Notes: a model not told the origin generated them from the letters alone. 64,000 nucleotides of DNA from Nitrobacteraceae bacterium AZCC 1564 (GCA_036924835.1 JBAGRR010000001.1:3983001-4047000); one strand, 5' to 3'. Shown: positions 1-10,663, counted from the stretch's first letter. Numbers and translations are program-made.

Positions 1-84
1 GAATAGCTCTCGCACGGCTTGCGCGGGGGCTTCAAACCGTGGTGTAACCCGCCTGCCGTTTCCCTCACGCAGCGTCTGGAAGCC

Positions 85-3024
85 ATGGCCAAAGCCTCAT
101 CTAAGCCCAAAAAGCCCCTCGTTAAGTCTTCTGCCAAATCCAAGCCCTCTGCAGCGCCTGCCGCTGCGAAATCAGCGCGCAAGGCGGCGAAGGCCGCACC
201 AGCTGCGGCGAAGAAAGCTGTGAAGGCGCCGGCCAAGTCGGCAGCCAAACCAGCCGCCAAGTCCCGCCCGAAGTCAGCTTCCAAGTCCAAGCCGCCGGTT
301 AAGGCCGCAGCCAAGAGTAGCCCAAAGGCAGCTCTGGCGCCGAAGGCAGGAAAGTGGGTCTACACGTTTGGTGACGGCCGTGCCGAAGGCAAGTCTGGCA
401 TGCGCGACCTGCTCGGCGGCAAGGGCGCGAACCTCGCCGAGATGGCCAATCTCGGACTTCCGGTGCCTCCCGGTTTCACCATTCCGACTTCGGTCTGTAC
501 CTACTTTTACGCCAACGACAAGACTTACCCAAAGGAATTGACAGCGCAGGTTGAGAAGGCGCTGGAAGCGGTTGGCAAGATCGCGGGCAAAACCTTCGGT
601 GACGCAAAGAACCCGCTGCTGGTGTCGGTGCGGTCCGGCGCGCGTGCTTCGATGCCGGGCATGATGGACACGGTTCTCAATCTCGGTTTGAACGACGAGA
701 CCGTTGAGGCACTGGCTTCGCTGTCCGGTGATCGTCGTTTCGCTTACGATAGCTATCGCCGCTTTATCACGATGTATTCGGATGTTGTACTCGGGTTCGA
801 GCATCATCACTTCGAAGACATCCTCGACACCTACAAGGACAGCAAGGGCTATTCGCTCGACACCGAACTGACCGCTGAAGACTGGGTCGATCTCGTCGGA
901 AAGTACAAGAACGCTGTGGCCGAAGAGACCGGCAGCGAATTCCCGCAGGATCCGCACGCTCAGTTGTGGGGCGCAATCGGCGCGGTGTTCTCATCATGGA
1001 TGAACGCGCGCGCGGTCACCTATCGCCGCCTGCACGACATTCCTGAATCCTGGGGTACCGCTGTCAACGTCCAGTCCATGGTGTTCGGCAACATGGGCGA
1101 CACCTCGGCGACGGGCGTGGCCTTCACACGCAATCCCTCGACTGGCGAAAAGCGACTGTACGGCGAGTTCCTCATCAACGCACAGGGCGAGGACGTTGTC
1201 GCCGGCATCCGTACGCCGCAGGATATTACCGAGCATGCGCGCAAGGAATCCGGCTCCGACAAGCCGTCCATGGAAGTTGCGATGCCGGAAGCATTCCAGG
1301 AGCTGACACGCATCTACACGCTGCTTGAGAAGCATTACCGTGACATGCAGGACATGGAATTCACGGTGGAGCAGGGCAAGCTGTGGATGCTGCAGACCCG
1401 CAACGGCAAGCGCACCGCGAAGGCATCGCTTCGGATCGCTGTCGAGCTTGCGAACGAAGGATTGATCTCAAAGAAGGATGCGATCACGCGGATCGACCCG
1501 GCTTCGCTCGATCAGTTGCTCCATCCGACCATCGATCCTAACGCCAACCGCGATGTGATCGCGACCGGGCTGCCTGCATCGCCAGGTGCGGCGTCCGGCG
1601 AAATCGTGTTCTCGTCGGACGAGGCAGCCAAGCTGCAGGGCGATGGCCACAAGGTCATTCTGGTCCGCGTCGAAACATCGCCGGAAGACATTCACGGCAT
1701 GCACGCCGCAGAAGGCATTCTCACGACGCGTGGCGGCATGACCTCCCACGCGGCGGTGGTGGCGCGCGGCATGGGCAAGCCTTGCGTTTCGGGCTGCGGC
1801 ACCATCCGCGTCGACTACGGACGTGGTCTGATGACTGTCGGCGATCGTACATTCAAAGCGGGGGACGTCATCACCATCGATGGTGCGATGGGGCAGGTGT
1901 TGGCCGGCCGCATGCCGATGATTGAGCCTGAGCTGTCCGGTGACTTCAATACGTTGATGGGGTGGGCGGACCAGGTGCGCAAGCTGAAGGTGCGCACCAA
2001 CGCCGACACGCCGGCCGATGCACGCACCGCGATCAAGTTCGGCACGGAAGGCATCGGGCTTTGCCGCACCGAGCACATGTTCTTCGAAGAGACGCGCATT
2101 CGCACCGTCCGCGAAATGATCCTGGCTGAAGACGAGCAGGCCCGCCGCGCGGCGCTGGCCAAGCTTCTGCCAATGCAGCGCGCGGACTTCGTCGATCTGT
2201 TCGAGATCATGCATGGCCTGCCGGTCACGATCCGGCTGCTTGATCCGCCGCTGCATGAGTTCCTCCCGCACTCCCAGAGCGAGATCGAGGAAGTCGCGCG
2301 GGCCATGCATGCCGATCCGCGCAGGCTCGCGGATCGCGTACGTGAGCTGGCCGAGTTCAACCCGATGCTCGGATTCCGCGGTTGCCGTCTTGCGATTGCC
2401 TATCCCGAAATCGCCGAGATGCAGTCGCGCGCCATCTTCGAGGCAGCAGCAGAAGCTGCCAAGCGCACCGGCAAACCTGTCGGGCTTGAAGTGATGGTGC
2501 CGCTGATCGCAACCCGTGCGGAGTTTGATCTGATCAAGGCGCGTATCGACGCGACAGCACAGTCGGTCATGCGCGAGACCGGTACGAAGCTCGACTACCA
2601 GACCGGCACCATGATCGAGTTGCCACGCGCTTGTCTCCTGGCGGACGATATCGCCAAGACGGCGGAGTTCTTCTCGTTTGGGACCAACGACCTCACGCAG
2701 ACGACGTTCGGCATCAGCCGCGACGATGCGGCGAGCTTCCTCGGCACCTACGTCGCGCGCGGCATTCTCGATATCGATCCGTTTGTGTCGGTCGATCGCG
2801 ATGGCGTCGGTGAACTGGTGAAGATCGGCGTGCAGCGCGGCCGCAAGACCCGCCCGGGTCTGAAGATGGGCATTTGCGGTGAGCACGGCGGCGATCCGTC
2901 GTCGGTCGCGTTCTGTCACGAGGTTGGCCTCGACTATGTGTCGTGCTCGCCGTACCGCGTGCCAATCGCACGGCTTGCTGCGGCACAGGCCGCGCTTGGC
3001 AAGGCTGTCGCCAGCCAAGCGTAA
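85..3024 (+). CDS. ppdK: Pyruvate, phosphate dikinase with Lys/Ala-rich N-terminal tail
   Basis: Cytoplasmic enzyme interconverting pyruvate + ATP + Pi and PEP + AMP + PPi. After about 85 residues rich in Lys, Ala and Pro the family core starts at KWVYTFGDG. The ATP-grasp region, the swivelling phosphohistidine domain (GGMTSHAAVVARGMGKP, His as phosphocarrier) and the C-terminal PEP/pyruvate barrel with GICGEHGGDP are all present, so the core has normal length. ATG 85 is preferred because GGA lies just upstream; an in-frame TTG at 19 would add 22 residues. The basic tail resembles histone-H1-like tails and is not part of the usual enzyme; its role is unknown. The gene stands alone and is followed by a strong hairpin terminator. 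Confidence 0.95.
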   Translation: MAKASSKPKKPLVKSSAKSKPSAAPAAAKSARKAAKAAPAAAKKAVKAPAKSAAKPAAKSRPKSASKSKPPVKAAAKSSPKAALAPKAGKWVYTFGDGRAEGKSGMRDLLGGKGANLAEMANLGLPVPPGFTIPTSVCTYFYANDKTYPKELTAQVEKALEAVGKIAGKTFGDAKNPLLVSVRSGARASMPGMMDTVLNLGLNDETVEALASLSGDRRFAYDSYRRFITMYSDVVLGFEHHHFEDILDTYKDSKGYSLDTELTAEDWVDLVGKYKNAVAEETGSEFPQDPHAQLWGAIGAVFSSWMNARAVTYRRLHDIPESWGTAVNVQSMVFGNMGDTSATGVAFTRNPSTGEKRLYGEFLINAQGEDVVAGIRTPQDITEHARKESGSDKPSMEVAMPEAFQELTRIYTLLEKHYRDMQDMEFTVEQGKLWMLQTRNGKRTAKASLRIAVELANEGLISKKDAITRIDPASLDQLLHPTIDPNANRDVIATGLPASPGAASGEIVFSSDEAAKLQGDGHKVILVRVETSPEDIHGMHAAEGILTTRGGMTSHAAVVARGMGKPCVSGCGTIRVDYGRGLMTVGDRTFKAGDVITIDGAMGQVLAGRMPMIEPELSGDFNTLMGWADQVRKLKVRTNADTPADARTAIKFGTEGIGLCRTEHMFFEETRIRTVREMILAEDEQARRAALAKLLPMQRADFVDLFEIMHGLPVTIRLLDPPLHEFLPHSQSEIEEVARAMHADPRRLADRVRELAEFNPMLGFRGCRLAIAYPEIAEMQSRAIFEAAAEAAKRTGKPVGLEVMVPLIATRAEFDLIKARIDATAQSVMRETGTKLDYQTGTMIELPRACLLADDIAKTAEFFSFGTNDLTQTTFGISRDDAASFLGTYVARGILDIDPFVSVDRDGVGELVKIGVQRGRKTRPGLKMGICGEHGGDPSSVAFCHEVGLDYVSCSPYRVPIARLAAAQAALGKAVASQA

Positions 3025-3052
3025 GCCACTCGTTCACTGGACGACATATCTT

Positions 3053-3085
3053 CTGCCCGGGCTTGTCCCGGGCAGATTTGTTTTA
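3053..3085 (+). terminator. Rho-independent terminator of ppdK
   Basis: Perfect 9-bp stem CTGCCCGGG / CCCGGGCAG (3053-3061 and 3067-3075) with a CTTGT loop, followed by a T-rich tail, 28 bp after the ppdK stop. Confidence 0.8.
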
Positions 3086-3334
3086 TGTGCTGGTTGCAGC
3101 GACAGCCGCGAACACTTTGTTTACCCTTCTTGTTGACGCGCTGTTTACGACCTTGCTGGACGCGATGTTTACCAACGCATTTGAAACGAATGCACGCATC
3201 GAAGTCGTCGCTTGCATGTGGCGCGCGGAACGCAGCGATTAACTCGGCGGCAACTTTAATTCGATACGAACGCAATCGATCGAATTGTATCGGTCGTCCA
3301 TTCGATCCTGTGTGTATGTGTAAGCGTTAGTTGC
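3086..3334. other. Intergenic stretch without a recognised gene
   Basis: Between the ppdK terminator and the cell wall hydrolase. It holds imperfect short repeats around GACGCGCTGTTTACGACC and GACGCGATGTTTACCAAC (about 3134-3175) and presumably the promoter of the next gene. No RNA gene or convincing ORF was seen. Confidence 0.4.
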
Positions 3335-3346
3335 GTGAGCGTATCG

Positions 3347-4771
3347 ATGCCTGTTTTGCGTAACAGGTCGAAGGGTGCGCGATTTGCGCCCTTCGGCCTT
3401 GTTCTCTGTCTACTGACAGTGACACCGACCCAAATCGGCTATCAGGATCTCGCAGCTTTGCTGGCCCGTCAGCCCGGTGTGGCGGAGCGGCTGCAGCAGT
3501 ATCTGTTTGCGTCGTCGCGGCGCATTCTGCAGGTGGCGTCCTTCAATCTTCCGCGCCCGATCGGGACACAGACGCCTGAAACCGCTCTCTATCGCCTGGC
3601 CAGCCTCGATGGCGAGAGCGTCGATATCAACGGTTCAATCAGCCAACATCCGCTGGGCCGCGCGCTACGGCCGTTGCAGAAATCCGATTTCCCCAAGGTG
3701 GTCCGCTCCTCAAAAGGAGATCGGCTTCCTCTCCCTGTGCCTGAGTCTGAAGTTCCGCAAGTGACCTCGCCGCAGCAGGATCGAGCGACCCCGAATGTGC
3801 GGGGCGCAAAGACCGCTGAAGTCATCGTGCCCGCGGAAAGTGAGATGATTCCATCCGCGCACGAACCGCTCGATGCAGAACTGGAAGCTGCGCTCAATGC
3901 TCCTCATCTGCCGCAGTATGAAGCGATGTCATCACTGCAAAATCTCCCGCCTGATCATCCGCTCAACGCGGTGCCGGCGACTTCCTCCGAGGAGACTGCT
4001 GCGTCGCCATCGCCAGACCGGGATGGCTTCTCGTTCAAGACATCAAGCCTCTTCTTCGGAAACACGTCCCTTGGCGCTTCGGGCGAGTCGCTGGAGCGTT
4101 GGCAGCCTGGCGAAGAGCCGATGATCGTCACGCCGGGCGCAGACCCCGAGATGAAAGTAACCGCTTCATTGCCTGTCGATCCGTCTGCCGTGGCGGGCGG
4201 GGAGAGCGTCGCAAACAAGGGGCAGGTGACCGCGGAACCGCAGAGGCCACGGACACCGGCGGAGCGTCTTGGCCTTGATGCGAAGTCGCGTCCGAAAGCG
4301 GAGAAGTGCCTGACGGACGCAATCTATTTCGAGGCGCGTGGTGAAGCGGTGCGCGGCCAGATCGCCGTGGCGCAGGTTGTCGTCAACCGTGTGTTCTCCG
4401 GCTATTACCCGACCACCATTTGCGGCGTCGTCTATCAGAATGCGAACCGCCATCTTGCGTGCCAGTTCACGTTCGCATGCGACGGCATCCGCGACGTGGT
4501 CAAGGAACCAGACATGTGGGAGCGTGCGAAGAAGATCGCGAAGGAAACGCTCGACGGACGCCTTTGGCTGCCTGAGGTCGGCAAGTCCACGCACTACCAT
4601 GCGTACTGGGTGCGTCCGTCTTGGGTCAGCGAGATGAAGAAGATGTACAAGTTCGGTGTGCACACCTTCTATCGCCCGCGCGCTTGGGGTGACGGCAAGG
4701 ATGCGCCGACGTGGGGCTCCGCCGCGCAAACAGCGGAAATCTCGAAGGAACTGTCGGCGGAGAAGCCTTAA
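3347..4771 (+). CDS. Cell wall hydrolase, SleB family (Hydrolase_2)
   Basis: Predicted peptidoglycan hydrolase (lytic, SleB/CwlJ-like). The N-terminal third has a hydrophobic segment (FAPFGLVLCLLTVTP) that could be a signal anchor. A long low-complexity Pro/Ser/Glu linker follows, and the C-terminal ~150 residues carry the catalytic domain: LTDAIYFEARGEAVRGQIAV with the conserved Glu of the EARGE motif, VVNRVFSGYYPTTICGVVYQ and the QFTFACDG block. GTG at 3335 is an alternative start 4 codons upstream of ATG 3347. The gene is convergent with nadC, with a CTAG palindrome pair filling the gap. The substrate bond is inferred from the family only. Confidence 0.85.
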   Translation: MPVLRNRSKGARFAPFGLVLCLLTVTPTQIGYQDLAALLARQPGVAERLQQYLFASSRRILQVASFNLPRPIGTQTPETALYRLASLDGESVDINGSISQHPLGRALRPLQKSDFPKVVRSSKGDRLPLPVPESEVPQVTSPQQDRATPNVRGAKTAEVIVPAESEMIPSAHEPLDAELEAALNAPHLPQYEAMSSLQNLPPDHPLNAVPATSSEETAASPSPDRDGFSFKTSSLFFGNTSLGASGESLERWQPGEEPMIVTPGADPEMKVTASLPVDPSAVAGGESVANKGQVTAEPQRPRTPAERLGLDAKSRPKAEKCLTDAIYFEARGEAVRGQIAVAQVVVNRVFSGYYPTTICGVVYQNANRHLACQFTFACDGIRDVVKEPDMWERAKKIAKETLDGRLWLPEVGKSTHYHAYWVRPSWVSEMKKMYKFGVHTFYRPRAWGDGKDAPTWGSAAQTAEISKELSAEKP

Positions 4772-4772
4772 G

Positions 4773-4941
4773 CTAGTGGTCCGATTCTAACGTTCGCATC
4801 CCGTCTCTGCGGGCACTCTTGCGAACGTTAGAATCGAAAGACCACTTGCAAATGTAAGATTCTAGTGGAGCTTTGGGATTTGACGTTCGCATAACGAATT
4901 CGCGGCAAGCAGGGCAGCGAACGTCAAATCCGCTCCACTAG
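4773..4941. repeat. CTAG-bounded palindrome pair (composite 1)
   Basis: Two imperfect palindromes, 4773-4848 (arm GGTCCGATTCTAACGTTCGC; right end CTTG instead of CTAG) and 4862-4941 (arm TTTGACGTTCGC), separated by the 13-bp spacer CAAATGTAAGATT. They lie between the convergent SleB and nadC genes, where they could also act as a bidirectional terminator. Confidence 0.85.
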
Positions 4942-4945
4942 GAGG

Positions 4946-5833
4946 TTACGCGTCGATGTCCAGCGCAACGTCGAAGTTCGGTGCGGAGTGTGTCAACGCA
5001 CCGGCAGATGCATAGTCGACGCCGGTTCTTGCAATATCCGAGATCGATGACAGCGAGACGCCGCCGGAGACTTCGAGCACGACACGACCATCGGCAATCC
5101 TCACGGCCTCGCGCAAAGTCACGAGGTCCATGTTGTCGAGCATCACGACGTCCGCGAGACCCGTCTCGAGTACCTCGCGCAACTGATCAAGCGTATCGAC
5201 CTCGATCTCGATCTTCACCAGATGGCCGGCGTGAGCGCGTGCGCGCTGCAAGACGGGTTTCACGCCGCCTGCGACCGCGATGTGGTTGTCCTTGATCAGG
5301 ATCGCATCGTCGAGCCCAAAGCGGTGATTGAATCCGCCGCCGCAACGTACCGCGTATTTCTCCAGTGCACGCAGGCCCGGTGTGGTCTTGCGGGTGCAGC
5401 AGATGCGCAGCTTGGTGCCGCTGGTGTGGCGCACATAGTCGGAGGTCAACGTCGCTATGCCCGACAACCGTCCGACGAAGTTCAGCGCGGTGCGCTCGCC
5501 GGCCAGCACGGCACGCGCCGGGCCGGAGATCGTCAACACATGCACGCCTTTGGCCACGGCGCCGCCGTCACGCACATGCGCCTGAATATTGATATCGGCA
5601 GAAAGTCGCTGGAACGTCGCGACCGCAAGCGGCAATCCCGCGATCACCCCAGCCTGCCGAGCCACGAGCACAGCATGGGCATGCACCTTCGGAGGAATGG
5701 TCGCAATCGATGTTACGTCGCCTGCGCGCCCGAGATCTTCGTCGAGTGCACGCTTGACCGCGTCATGGATGGCAAGCGGTGAGAGGAAGGCTTCCGGGTG
5801 CAACAGTTCGGCGGGATCGAGCACTTCGGTCAC
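4946..5833 (-). CDS. nadC: Nicotinate-nucleotide pyrophosphorylase (quinolinate phosphoribosyltransferase)
   Basis: Third step of de novo NAD synthesis: quinolinate + PRPP to nicotinate mononucleotide + CO2 + PPi. Family blocks are clear: [14 protein letters not shown] near the N terminus, the catalytic core [17 protein letters not shown], the [20 protein letters not shown]/quinolinate loop, [22 protein letters not shown], and [14 protein letters not shown] 5833 starts one base after the nadB stop, typical of translational coupling; an upstream in-frame ATG at 5872 would overlap nadB by 38 bp. Last gene of the nadA-nadB-nadC order on the minus strand; expected to share NadQ control through the operator upstream of nadA. 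Confidence 0.95.
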   Translation of the reverse strand: MTEVLDPAELLHPEAFLSPLAIHDAVKRALDEDLGRAGDVTSIATIPPKVHAHAVLVARQAGVIAGLPLAVATFQRLSADINIQAHVRDGGAVAKGVHVLTISGPARAVLAGERTALNFVGRLSGIATLTSDYVRHTSGTKLRICCTRKTTPGLRALEKYAVRCGGGFNHRFGLDDAILIKDNHIAVAGGVKPVLQRARAHAGHLVKIEIEVDTLDQLREVLETGLADVVMLDNMDLVTLREAVRIADGRVVLEVSGGVSLSSISDIARTGVDYASAGALTHSAPNFDVALDIDA

Positions 5834-5834
5834 G

Positions 5835-7436
5835 TCAGGCCCCCATCGAGCGTTTCTTGATGGATGGTGCAATCATTCCCGCCGCGATCTGCCGCGCCTC
5901 GTTCAGGGTCGTCATGGTTCGCTTCTTCTGTGCGGGATCTTCAGCCGGATAATCCGAGCGATAATGGGCGCCACGGCTTTCGCGCCGCGCCCAGGCCGAG
6001 GCTGCAACGATCAGCGCAGTGGTCGCCATGTTCTGCAGCGTGGTGTTGGCCGTGGTCTGTTCAAGCGATGCAAAGGTCTGGATCGCGTCAGCGAGATGAT
6101 CTCCGTCGCGGATCACGCCGACGTGGGACGACATCATCGCGCGAAGGTCTGCTTCGGCAGACGCGGGCATGGCACCATTTTCGGGCAAGGCCAGCTTGAG
6201 CTGTGACGCGCGCGGCGCGTTGAACATCTGACCGTCGATATCTTCCGCGATGCGCGCAGCGTAGACGACCGCTTCAAGCAGCGAATTGGAGGCGAGGCGG
6301 TTGGCGCCGTGTGCGCCGGTGCTGGAAACTTCACCGCCGGCCCAGAGCCCCTTGATCGATGTCCGGCCATGCTTGTCCACGGCAATGCCGCCCATGTGAT
6401 AGTGCGCAGCCGGAGCAACGGGGATGGGTTGTTTCGCGGGATCGATGCCGGCTGCCAGGCAGCTCGCATAGACGGTTGGAAATTTTTGGGCGAAACGAGC
6501 TCCCAGCGCCTCTGTCGCGTCGAGGAATGCACCGCGCCCAGCGGCGATTTCCGCGAACACACCGCGGGCCACGATATCTCGGGGGGCGAGTTCGGCGAGC
6601 GGGTTCAGCGCCATCATGAAGCGCTCGCCCTTGTTGTTCACCAACGTTGCACCTTCACCGCGCAGTGCTTCTGTGGCAAGCGGAGCGGGATCTTTCCCGA
6701 CCATGATGGCGGTGGGGTGAAACTGCACGAATTCCGGATCGGCGACGATCGCGCCCGCCCGTGCGGCAATGGCCAGTCCGAGACCGCTTGCCTCGGCCGG
6801 ATTGGTCGTGACTGCGTAGAGGTGTCCAATGCCGCCGGTTGCCAGCACAATGGCGGATGAAGCGATCGTGATCGGCTTCGACGCGGCATCTTCGGTCTTG
6901 CGCACTTGCAGGCCAGTCACCTCGTTGTTGTCTGTCAGCAGCGCCTCAGCGACGTATCCCTCAATCACGCGGATCGATGGCGTCTTGCGCACGGCTTCGA
7001 TCAGCGCCGCAATAATGGCTTTGCCTGCCATATCGCCCTGGACGTGAACAATGCGGCGCGCGGAGTGAGCTGCTTCGCGGCCGACAGCAAGCTTTCCTTC
7101 CAGGTCACGGTCGAATGGCACGCCATAGGCGAGGAGATCATGAATGCGTGCGCCGGCTTCCCGCGCAAGCCCGAGTGCGATCTCCTCATCGACAATGCCG
7201 CCGCCCACGGCCACGGTGTCGGCAGCATGGGCTTCTGCGCTGTCGCCTTCCGCAACGGCTGCGGCAATGCCGCCCTGGGCCCAGGCGCTGGAGGCGCCTT
7301 CGCCAAGCGGCGCCGCCGAGATCACGGTGACGGGCCGGGGGCTTAGCTTCAGCGCGCAGAACAGCCCGGCTAAACCGCCGCCAACGATGACGACATCGTT
7401 TGCTGCGGGTGAAAAAGCGTCTTCGAGAGTTGTCAT
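5835..7436 (-). CDS. nadB: L-aspartate oxidase
   Basis: FAD enzyme that oxidises L-aspartate to iminoaspartate, the substrate of NadA. The Rossmann fingerprint [17 protein letters not shown] lies about 15 residues from the chosen start. [17 protein letters not shown], the [11 protein letters not shown] segment and [17 protein letters not shown] with the catalytic His/Arg region are typical of NadB rather than of succinate dehydrogenase. ATG 7436 ([10 protein letters not shown]) gives family length; an in-frame ATG at 7508 would add 24 untypical residues. It is followed after 1 bp by nadC; nadA lies 124 bp upstream. Confidence 0.95.
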   Translation of the reverse strand: MTTLEDAFSPAANDVVIVGGGLAGLFCALKLSPRPVTVISAAPLGEGASSAWAQGGIAAAVAEGDSAEAHAADTVAVGGGIVDEEIALGLAREAGARIHDLLAYGVPFDRDLEGKLAVGREAAHSARRIVHVQGDMAGKAIIAALIEAVRKTPSIRVIEGYVAEALLTDNNEVTGLQVRKTEDAASKPITIASSAIVLATGGIGHLYAVTTNPAEASGLGLAIAARAGAIVADPEFVQFHPTAIMVGKDPAPLATEALRGEGATLVNNKGERFMMALNPLAELAPRDIVARGVFAEIAAGRGAFLDATEALGARFAQKFPTVYASCLAAGIDPAKQPIPVAPAAHYHMGGIAVDKHGRTSIKGLWAGGEVSSTGAHGANRLASNSLLEAVVYAARIAEDIDGQMFNAPRASQLKLALPENGAMPASAEADLRAMMSSHVGVIRDGDHLADAIQTFASLEQTTANTTLQNMATTALIVAASAWARRESRGAHYRSDYPAEDPAQKKRTMTTLNEARQIAAGMIAPSIKKRSMGA

Positions 7437-7560
7437 TGGCGGAGCGCCTTCGAATGGGCGAACAAACTGACCGGCTTTTGACAGTGGTGGCCGGTGACGT
7501 CCGGCCACTCATGTCTGGATGGCGATCAGGCCTTTGTTGTCATCTTGAGGTTCGCGCCGA

Positions 7561-8673
7561 TCAGTTTTTCAGGTTGATCATCCGCTCGACCGAGCGCCGG
7601 GCCTTGTCGATGATCATTGGATCGATGGTGACTTCCTCGCGCATGTAGACCAGGCTATCGAGGATCTTCGGCAGCGTGATGCGCTTCATGTGCGGGCACA
7701 GATTGCACGGACGCACGAAGTCGACATTCGGCAGCTCGGCCTGAACGTTGTCGGCCATCGAGCATTCGGTCACCATCACGATGCGCTTCGGCTGGTGCTT
7801 GCGCACCCAGTCAATCATATGCGCGGTCGATCCGGTGAAGTCCGCTTCCGCGATGACATCCGGCGGGCATTCCGGATGCGCGATAATCTGCACGCTCGGG
7901 TCCGCTTCGCGATAGGTGCGCAGTTCGTCGCCGGTGAAGCGCTCATGCACTTCGCAAGCGCCCTTCCATGCGATGATCTTCACGTCGGTCTTCGATGCGA
8001 CGTACTTGGCCAAATACTGGTCGGGCAGGAAAATCACGGTGTCGCTGTTGAGGCTCTCCACCACCTCCACCGCGTTGGACGACGTGCAGCAGATGTCGAC
8101 CTCTGCCTTCACGTCGGCAGATGTGTTGACATAGGCGACCACCGGCACGCCGGGGAAACGCTCACGCAGCAAGCGGACATCCTCTCCTGTGATGGATGAG
8201 GCCAGCGAACAGCCGGCACGCGTATCCGGGATGAGGATCGTCTTGTCCGGGTTCAGGATCTTCGAGGTTTCGGCCATGAAGTGCACACCGCACTGGACGA
8301 TCACCTTCTCTTTTACCTTGGTGGCCTCGCGCGCAAGCTGCAGCGAGTCGCCGCCGATGTCGGACACGCAGTGAAAGATCTCCGGCGTCTGGTAGTTGTG
8401 CGCCAGGATCACCGCATTGCGTTGTTTCTTGAGGTCGTTGATTGCCTTCACGTAAGGCGCCATGAACGGCCATTCGATTTCAGGAACGACGTTCTTCACC
8501 CGCTCGTAGAGGTGGGCGGTTTCGCGTTCAACTTCAGGCGTCCATTCCAGCGACGGCATAGGCAATGCGCGCGCACGCTCCGCATCGGTGATGGGCGCGC
8601 GGGGTTGTCCGCCGGTCGGCAAGCGGGCCGGATTGCCAAAATCGTTGGGGCCGTAAATTCCAGAGATAGGCAT
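7561..8673 (-). CDS. nadA: Quinolinate synthase A
   Basis: [4Fe-4S] enzyme condensing iminoaspartate with dihydroxyacetone phosphate to quinolinate. The three cluster cysteines are visible in [22 protein letters not shown] and [34 protein letters not shown] and the TECSMADN segment match the long (about 370 aa) alphaproteobacterial type. First gene of the nadABC set. The inverted repeat at 8698-8716, 25 bp upstream of the start codon, is in the right place to be the NadQ operator. Confidence 0.96.
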   Translation of the reverse strand: MPISGIYGPNDFGNPARLPTGGQPRAPITDAERARALPMPSLEWTPEVERETAHLYERVKNVVPEIEWPFMAPYVKAINDLKKQRNAVILAHNYQTPEIFHCVSDIGGDSLQLAREATKVKEKVIVQCGVHFMAETSKILNPDKTILIPDTRAGCSLASSITGEDVRLLRERFPGVPVVAYVNTSADVKAEVDICCTSSNAVEVVESLNSDTVIFLPDQYLAKYVASKTDVKIIAWKGACEVHERFTGDELRTYREADPSVQIIAHPECPPDVIAEADFTGSTAHMIDWVRKHQPKRIVMVTECSMADNVQAELPNVDFVRPCNLCPHMKRITLPKILDSLVYMREEVTIDPMIIDKARRSVERMINLKN

Positions 8674-8697
8674 CGCAGCCTCCCAGTCCCAGTCTTA

Positions 8698-8716
8698 TAT
8701 GCTCAATATGAGCATA
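8698..8716 (-). promoter_or_regulatory. Putative NadQ operator upstream of nadA
   Basis: Perfect inverted repeat TATGCTCA-ATA-TGAGCATA, 25 bp before the nadA start. A NadQ homologue is encoded at 13522-14505, and NadQ is the known repressor of nad genes in Alphaproteobacteria. Assignment of this exact site to NadQ is inferred from position and symmetry. Confidence 0.7.
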
Positions 8717-9001
8717 TTTAGGTTTTGAGAAATCCGGCCTTTTGGGCCGGTCCCAAACTCAGTGAATACTCAAGGACGACGTTGCAACGGCACCATCGTT
8801 CCTGGCTCGGTCATTACGGATGACTTATCCTCATAACGAGCAAAACAAATATAACAGGTCTTTGATGGTTGCGCCAGATGGCATGCCAAATAATTACGCA
8901 TCGCTGAATTGCACCGAGGCCTGCGCTAGGTCGCGGGTTGGAATTGGAGCGCGTCGCCTTTAAGACGTCCTCACAAGCAGACACAAGGATAGGAGTGCGT
9001 C
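8717..9001. other. Divergent intergenic region nadA / acuI
   Basis: Should hold the promoters of both the minus-strand nad genes and the plus-strand reductase. The only distinct motif noticed is the nad operator just before it; AGGATAGGAG at 8986-8995 serves as ribosome binding site for the reductase. Confidence 0.4.
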
Positions 9002-9988
9002 GTGGGAACGTTCAAAGCAATCAGAATCGACAAGGCTGAAAAGGGCACCACGGCTGCGCTGACGCAGTTTGACGAAGCGGAGCTGATGGACGGCGACGTG
9101 ACTGTCGCGGTCGAATGGTCGACCGTCAACTACAAGGACGGCCTTGCGCTGACCGGCAAATCTCCGGTGGTCCGCCGCTTTCCAATGATCGCGGGCGTGG
9201 ATTTCGCCGGCACCGTTTTGCAATCCTCGCATCCGGACTGGAAGGTAGGCGACAAGGTTGTCTCTACGGGATGGGGCCTGGGCGAAACGCACCTCGGTGC
9301 CTATGCAGAGAAGGCTCGCGTGAAGGGTGACTGGCTTGTGCGTCTGCCGGACGGCATGACGGCGCGTCAGGCCATGGCGATCGGTACGGCAGGTTTTACG
9401 GCGATGCTGTCAGTGCTCGCTCTGGAGAAGCACGGCCTGACGCCGAAAGACGGCCCCATCGTCGTAACCGGTGCTGCGGGCGGCGTCGGATCGGTTGCGG
9501 TAGCACTGCTGGCCAAGCTCGGTTTTCATGTCATCGCGTCGACCGGACGTTCGGCCGAGAGCGGTTATTTGAAGGACCTTGGCGCGGCCGAGATCATCGA
9601 TCGAAATGAACTTTCGGCACCGGCCAAGGCGCTTGCGAAAGAGCGCTGGGCAGGCGGTATTGATAGCGTGGGCTCGACCACCTTGGCCAACCTGCTCTCT
9701 ATGACGAAGTATCGCGGTGCGATCGCTGCTTGTGGTCTCGCAGGCGGTATGGACCTGCCGTCGTCGGTCGCTCCTTTCATTTTGCGTGGAGTGTGCCTTT
9801 TGGGCATCGATTCCGTGATGTGCCCGATTGGCCCTCGCAAGGAGGCGTGGGGACGTCTTGCGAAGGATCTCGATCACGCTAAACTTGCTGAAATAACTCA
9901 GGAAATCGGTCTCGATGATGTCTTCGATATCGGCCCGAAAATTCTCGCCGGCCAAGTGCGCGGCCGACTGGTGGTAAAAATTTCCTGA
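9002..9988 (+). CDS. acuI: Acrylyl-CoA reductase / YhdH-type quinone oxidoreductase (MDR family)
   Basis: NADPH-dependent medium-chain reductase. [13 protein letters not shown] and [11 protein letters not shown] belong to the catalytic N-terminal domain; [20 protein letters not shown] is the nucleotide-binding loop, and IDSVGSTTL and [10 protein letters not shown] are typical of the YhdH/AcuI subgroup. It lacks the zinc-binding cysteines of alcohol dehydrogenases. AcuI homologues detoxify acrylyl-CoA to propionyl-CoA; the exact substrate here is inferred. GTG start at 9002 after a good AGGATAGGAG ribosome site. Single gene, 328 aa, usual length. Confidence 0.85.
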   Translation: MGTFKAIRIDKAEKGTTAALTQFDEAELMDGDVTVAVEWSTVNYKDGLALTGKSPVVRRFPMIAGVDFAGTVLQSSHPDWKVGDKVVSTGWGLGETHLGAYAEKARVKGDWLVRLPDGMTARQAMAIGTAGFTAMLSVLALEKHGLTPKDGPIVVTGAAGGVGSVAVALLAKLGFHVIASTGRSAESGYLKDLGAAEIIDRNELSAPAKALAKERWAGGIDSVGSTTLANLLSMTKYRGAIAACGLAGGMDLPSSVAPFILRGVCLLGIDSVMCPIGPRKEAWGRLAKDLDHAKLAEITQEIGLDDVFDIGPKILAGQVRGRLVVKIS

Positions 9989-10126
9989 GGACGTTCAGAT
10001 TTTACAAACCATACTGCGCCAATGTTGCCATGGTTGGTATGGTAATCAGCGGGTTAAGGAGTAAACCGGCCAGGAGTGATCTTGGACGGTTTGCCCATCC
10101 GCAAGTTTAGTAAGTGGAGTCGCCGT

Positions 10127-10663
10127 ATGCTCACGCGTATTGTTCTGGGAGCCCTGCTTGCCGGGGCGGTGACAGTTCCTGCTTTCGCCGAAACGATGAA
10201 TGCCGACGAAGCCCGCAAGTTTGTCGCCGGCAAATTGTTCGCCTTTAACTGTTTCGATGGCACGAAGGGCATGGGCAAAATTCTCAATGACGGCTCGGCC
10301 CAGGGCGCAGTTCAGTTCAGTGGCAATGGCGCACTGCGTCACATGCGTCTGCCGGTGAACACCATCCAGGTGCGGGGCCAGCAGATCTGCGCCTCCATCA
10401 AAGGCATGCCGTTCGACCCCTGCTTCAATCTGGACAGGACCGACAACGTGAGCTTCCGCGGCTCCGTGTCCGGTTTGGGCTTTGCCTATTGCGACTTCCG
10501 TCGTCAGGGGAATGGCCGCGTGATCCTGGCGCGGTCGATCTCCCGCCCGCGCTCGCTGCGTCCGCCGACACGTTCGGCTGATGCATCGCGTTCAGAGTCC
10601 GCGCATACCTCGTCAGTCCGGCGCGAGCCCGAACTCGAGCTGCGCCGCTCGTCTGCCGAGTAA
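10127..10663 (+). CDS. Small exported protein of unknown function
   Basis: 178 aa with a clear Sec signal peptide (MLTRIVLGALLAGAVTVPAFAE), so periplasmic or surface located. Four cysteines in the mature part (NCFDGTKG, QQICASI, DPCFNL, AYCDFRR) suggest two disulphides. The C-terminal 45 residues are an Arg/Ser-rich low-complexity tail. ATG 10127 follows GGAG at 10116-10119; the in-frame upstream start at 10076 lacks a signal-like sequence. I do not recognise a named family. The stop codon lies inside the loop of its own terminator hairpin. Confidence 0.75.
   Translation: MLTRIVLGALLAGAVTVPAFAETMNADEARKFVAGKLFAFNCFDGTKGMGKILNDGSAQGAVQFSGNGALRHMRLPVNTIQVRGQQICASIKGMPFDPCFNLDRTDNVSFRGSVSGLGFAYCDFRRQGNGRVILARSISRPRSLRPPTRSADASRSESAHTSSVRREPELELRRSSAE

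Noticed and set aside
1468-3018. 516-codon open frame antisense to ppdK
   Set aside because: Codon-position shadow of a GC-rich gene; composition is His/Arg/Asp-rich with no family resemblance, while ppdK on the other strand is certain.
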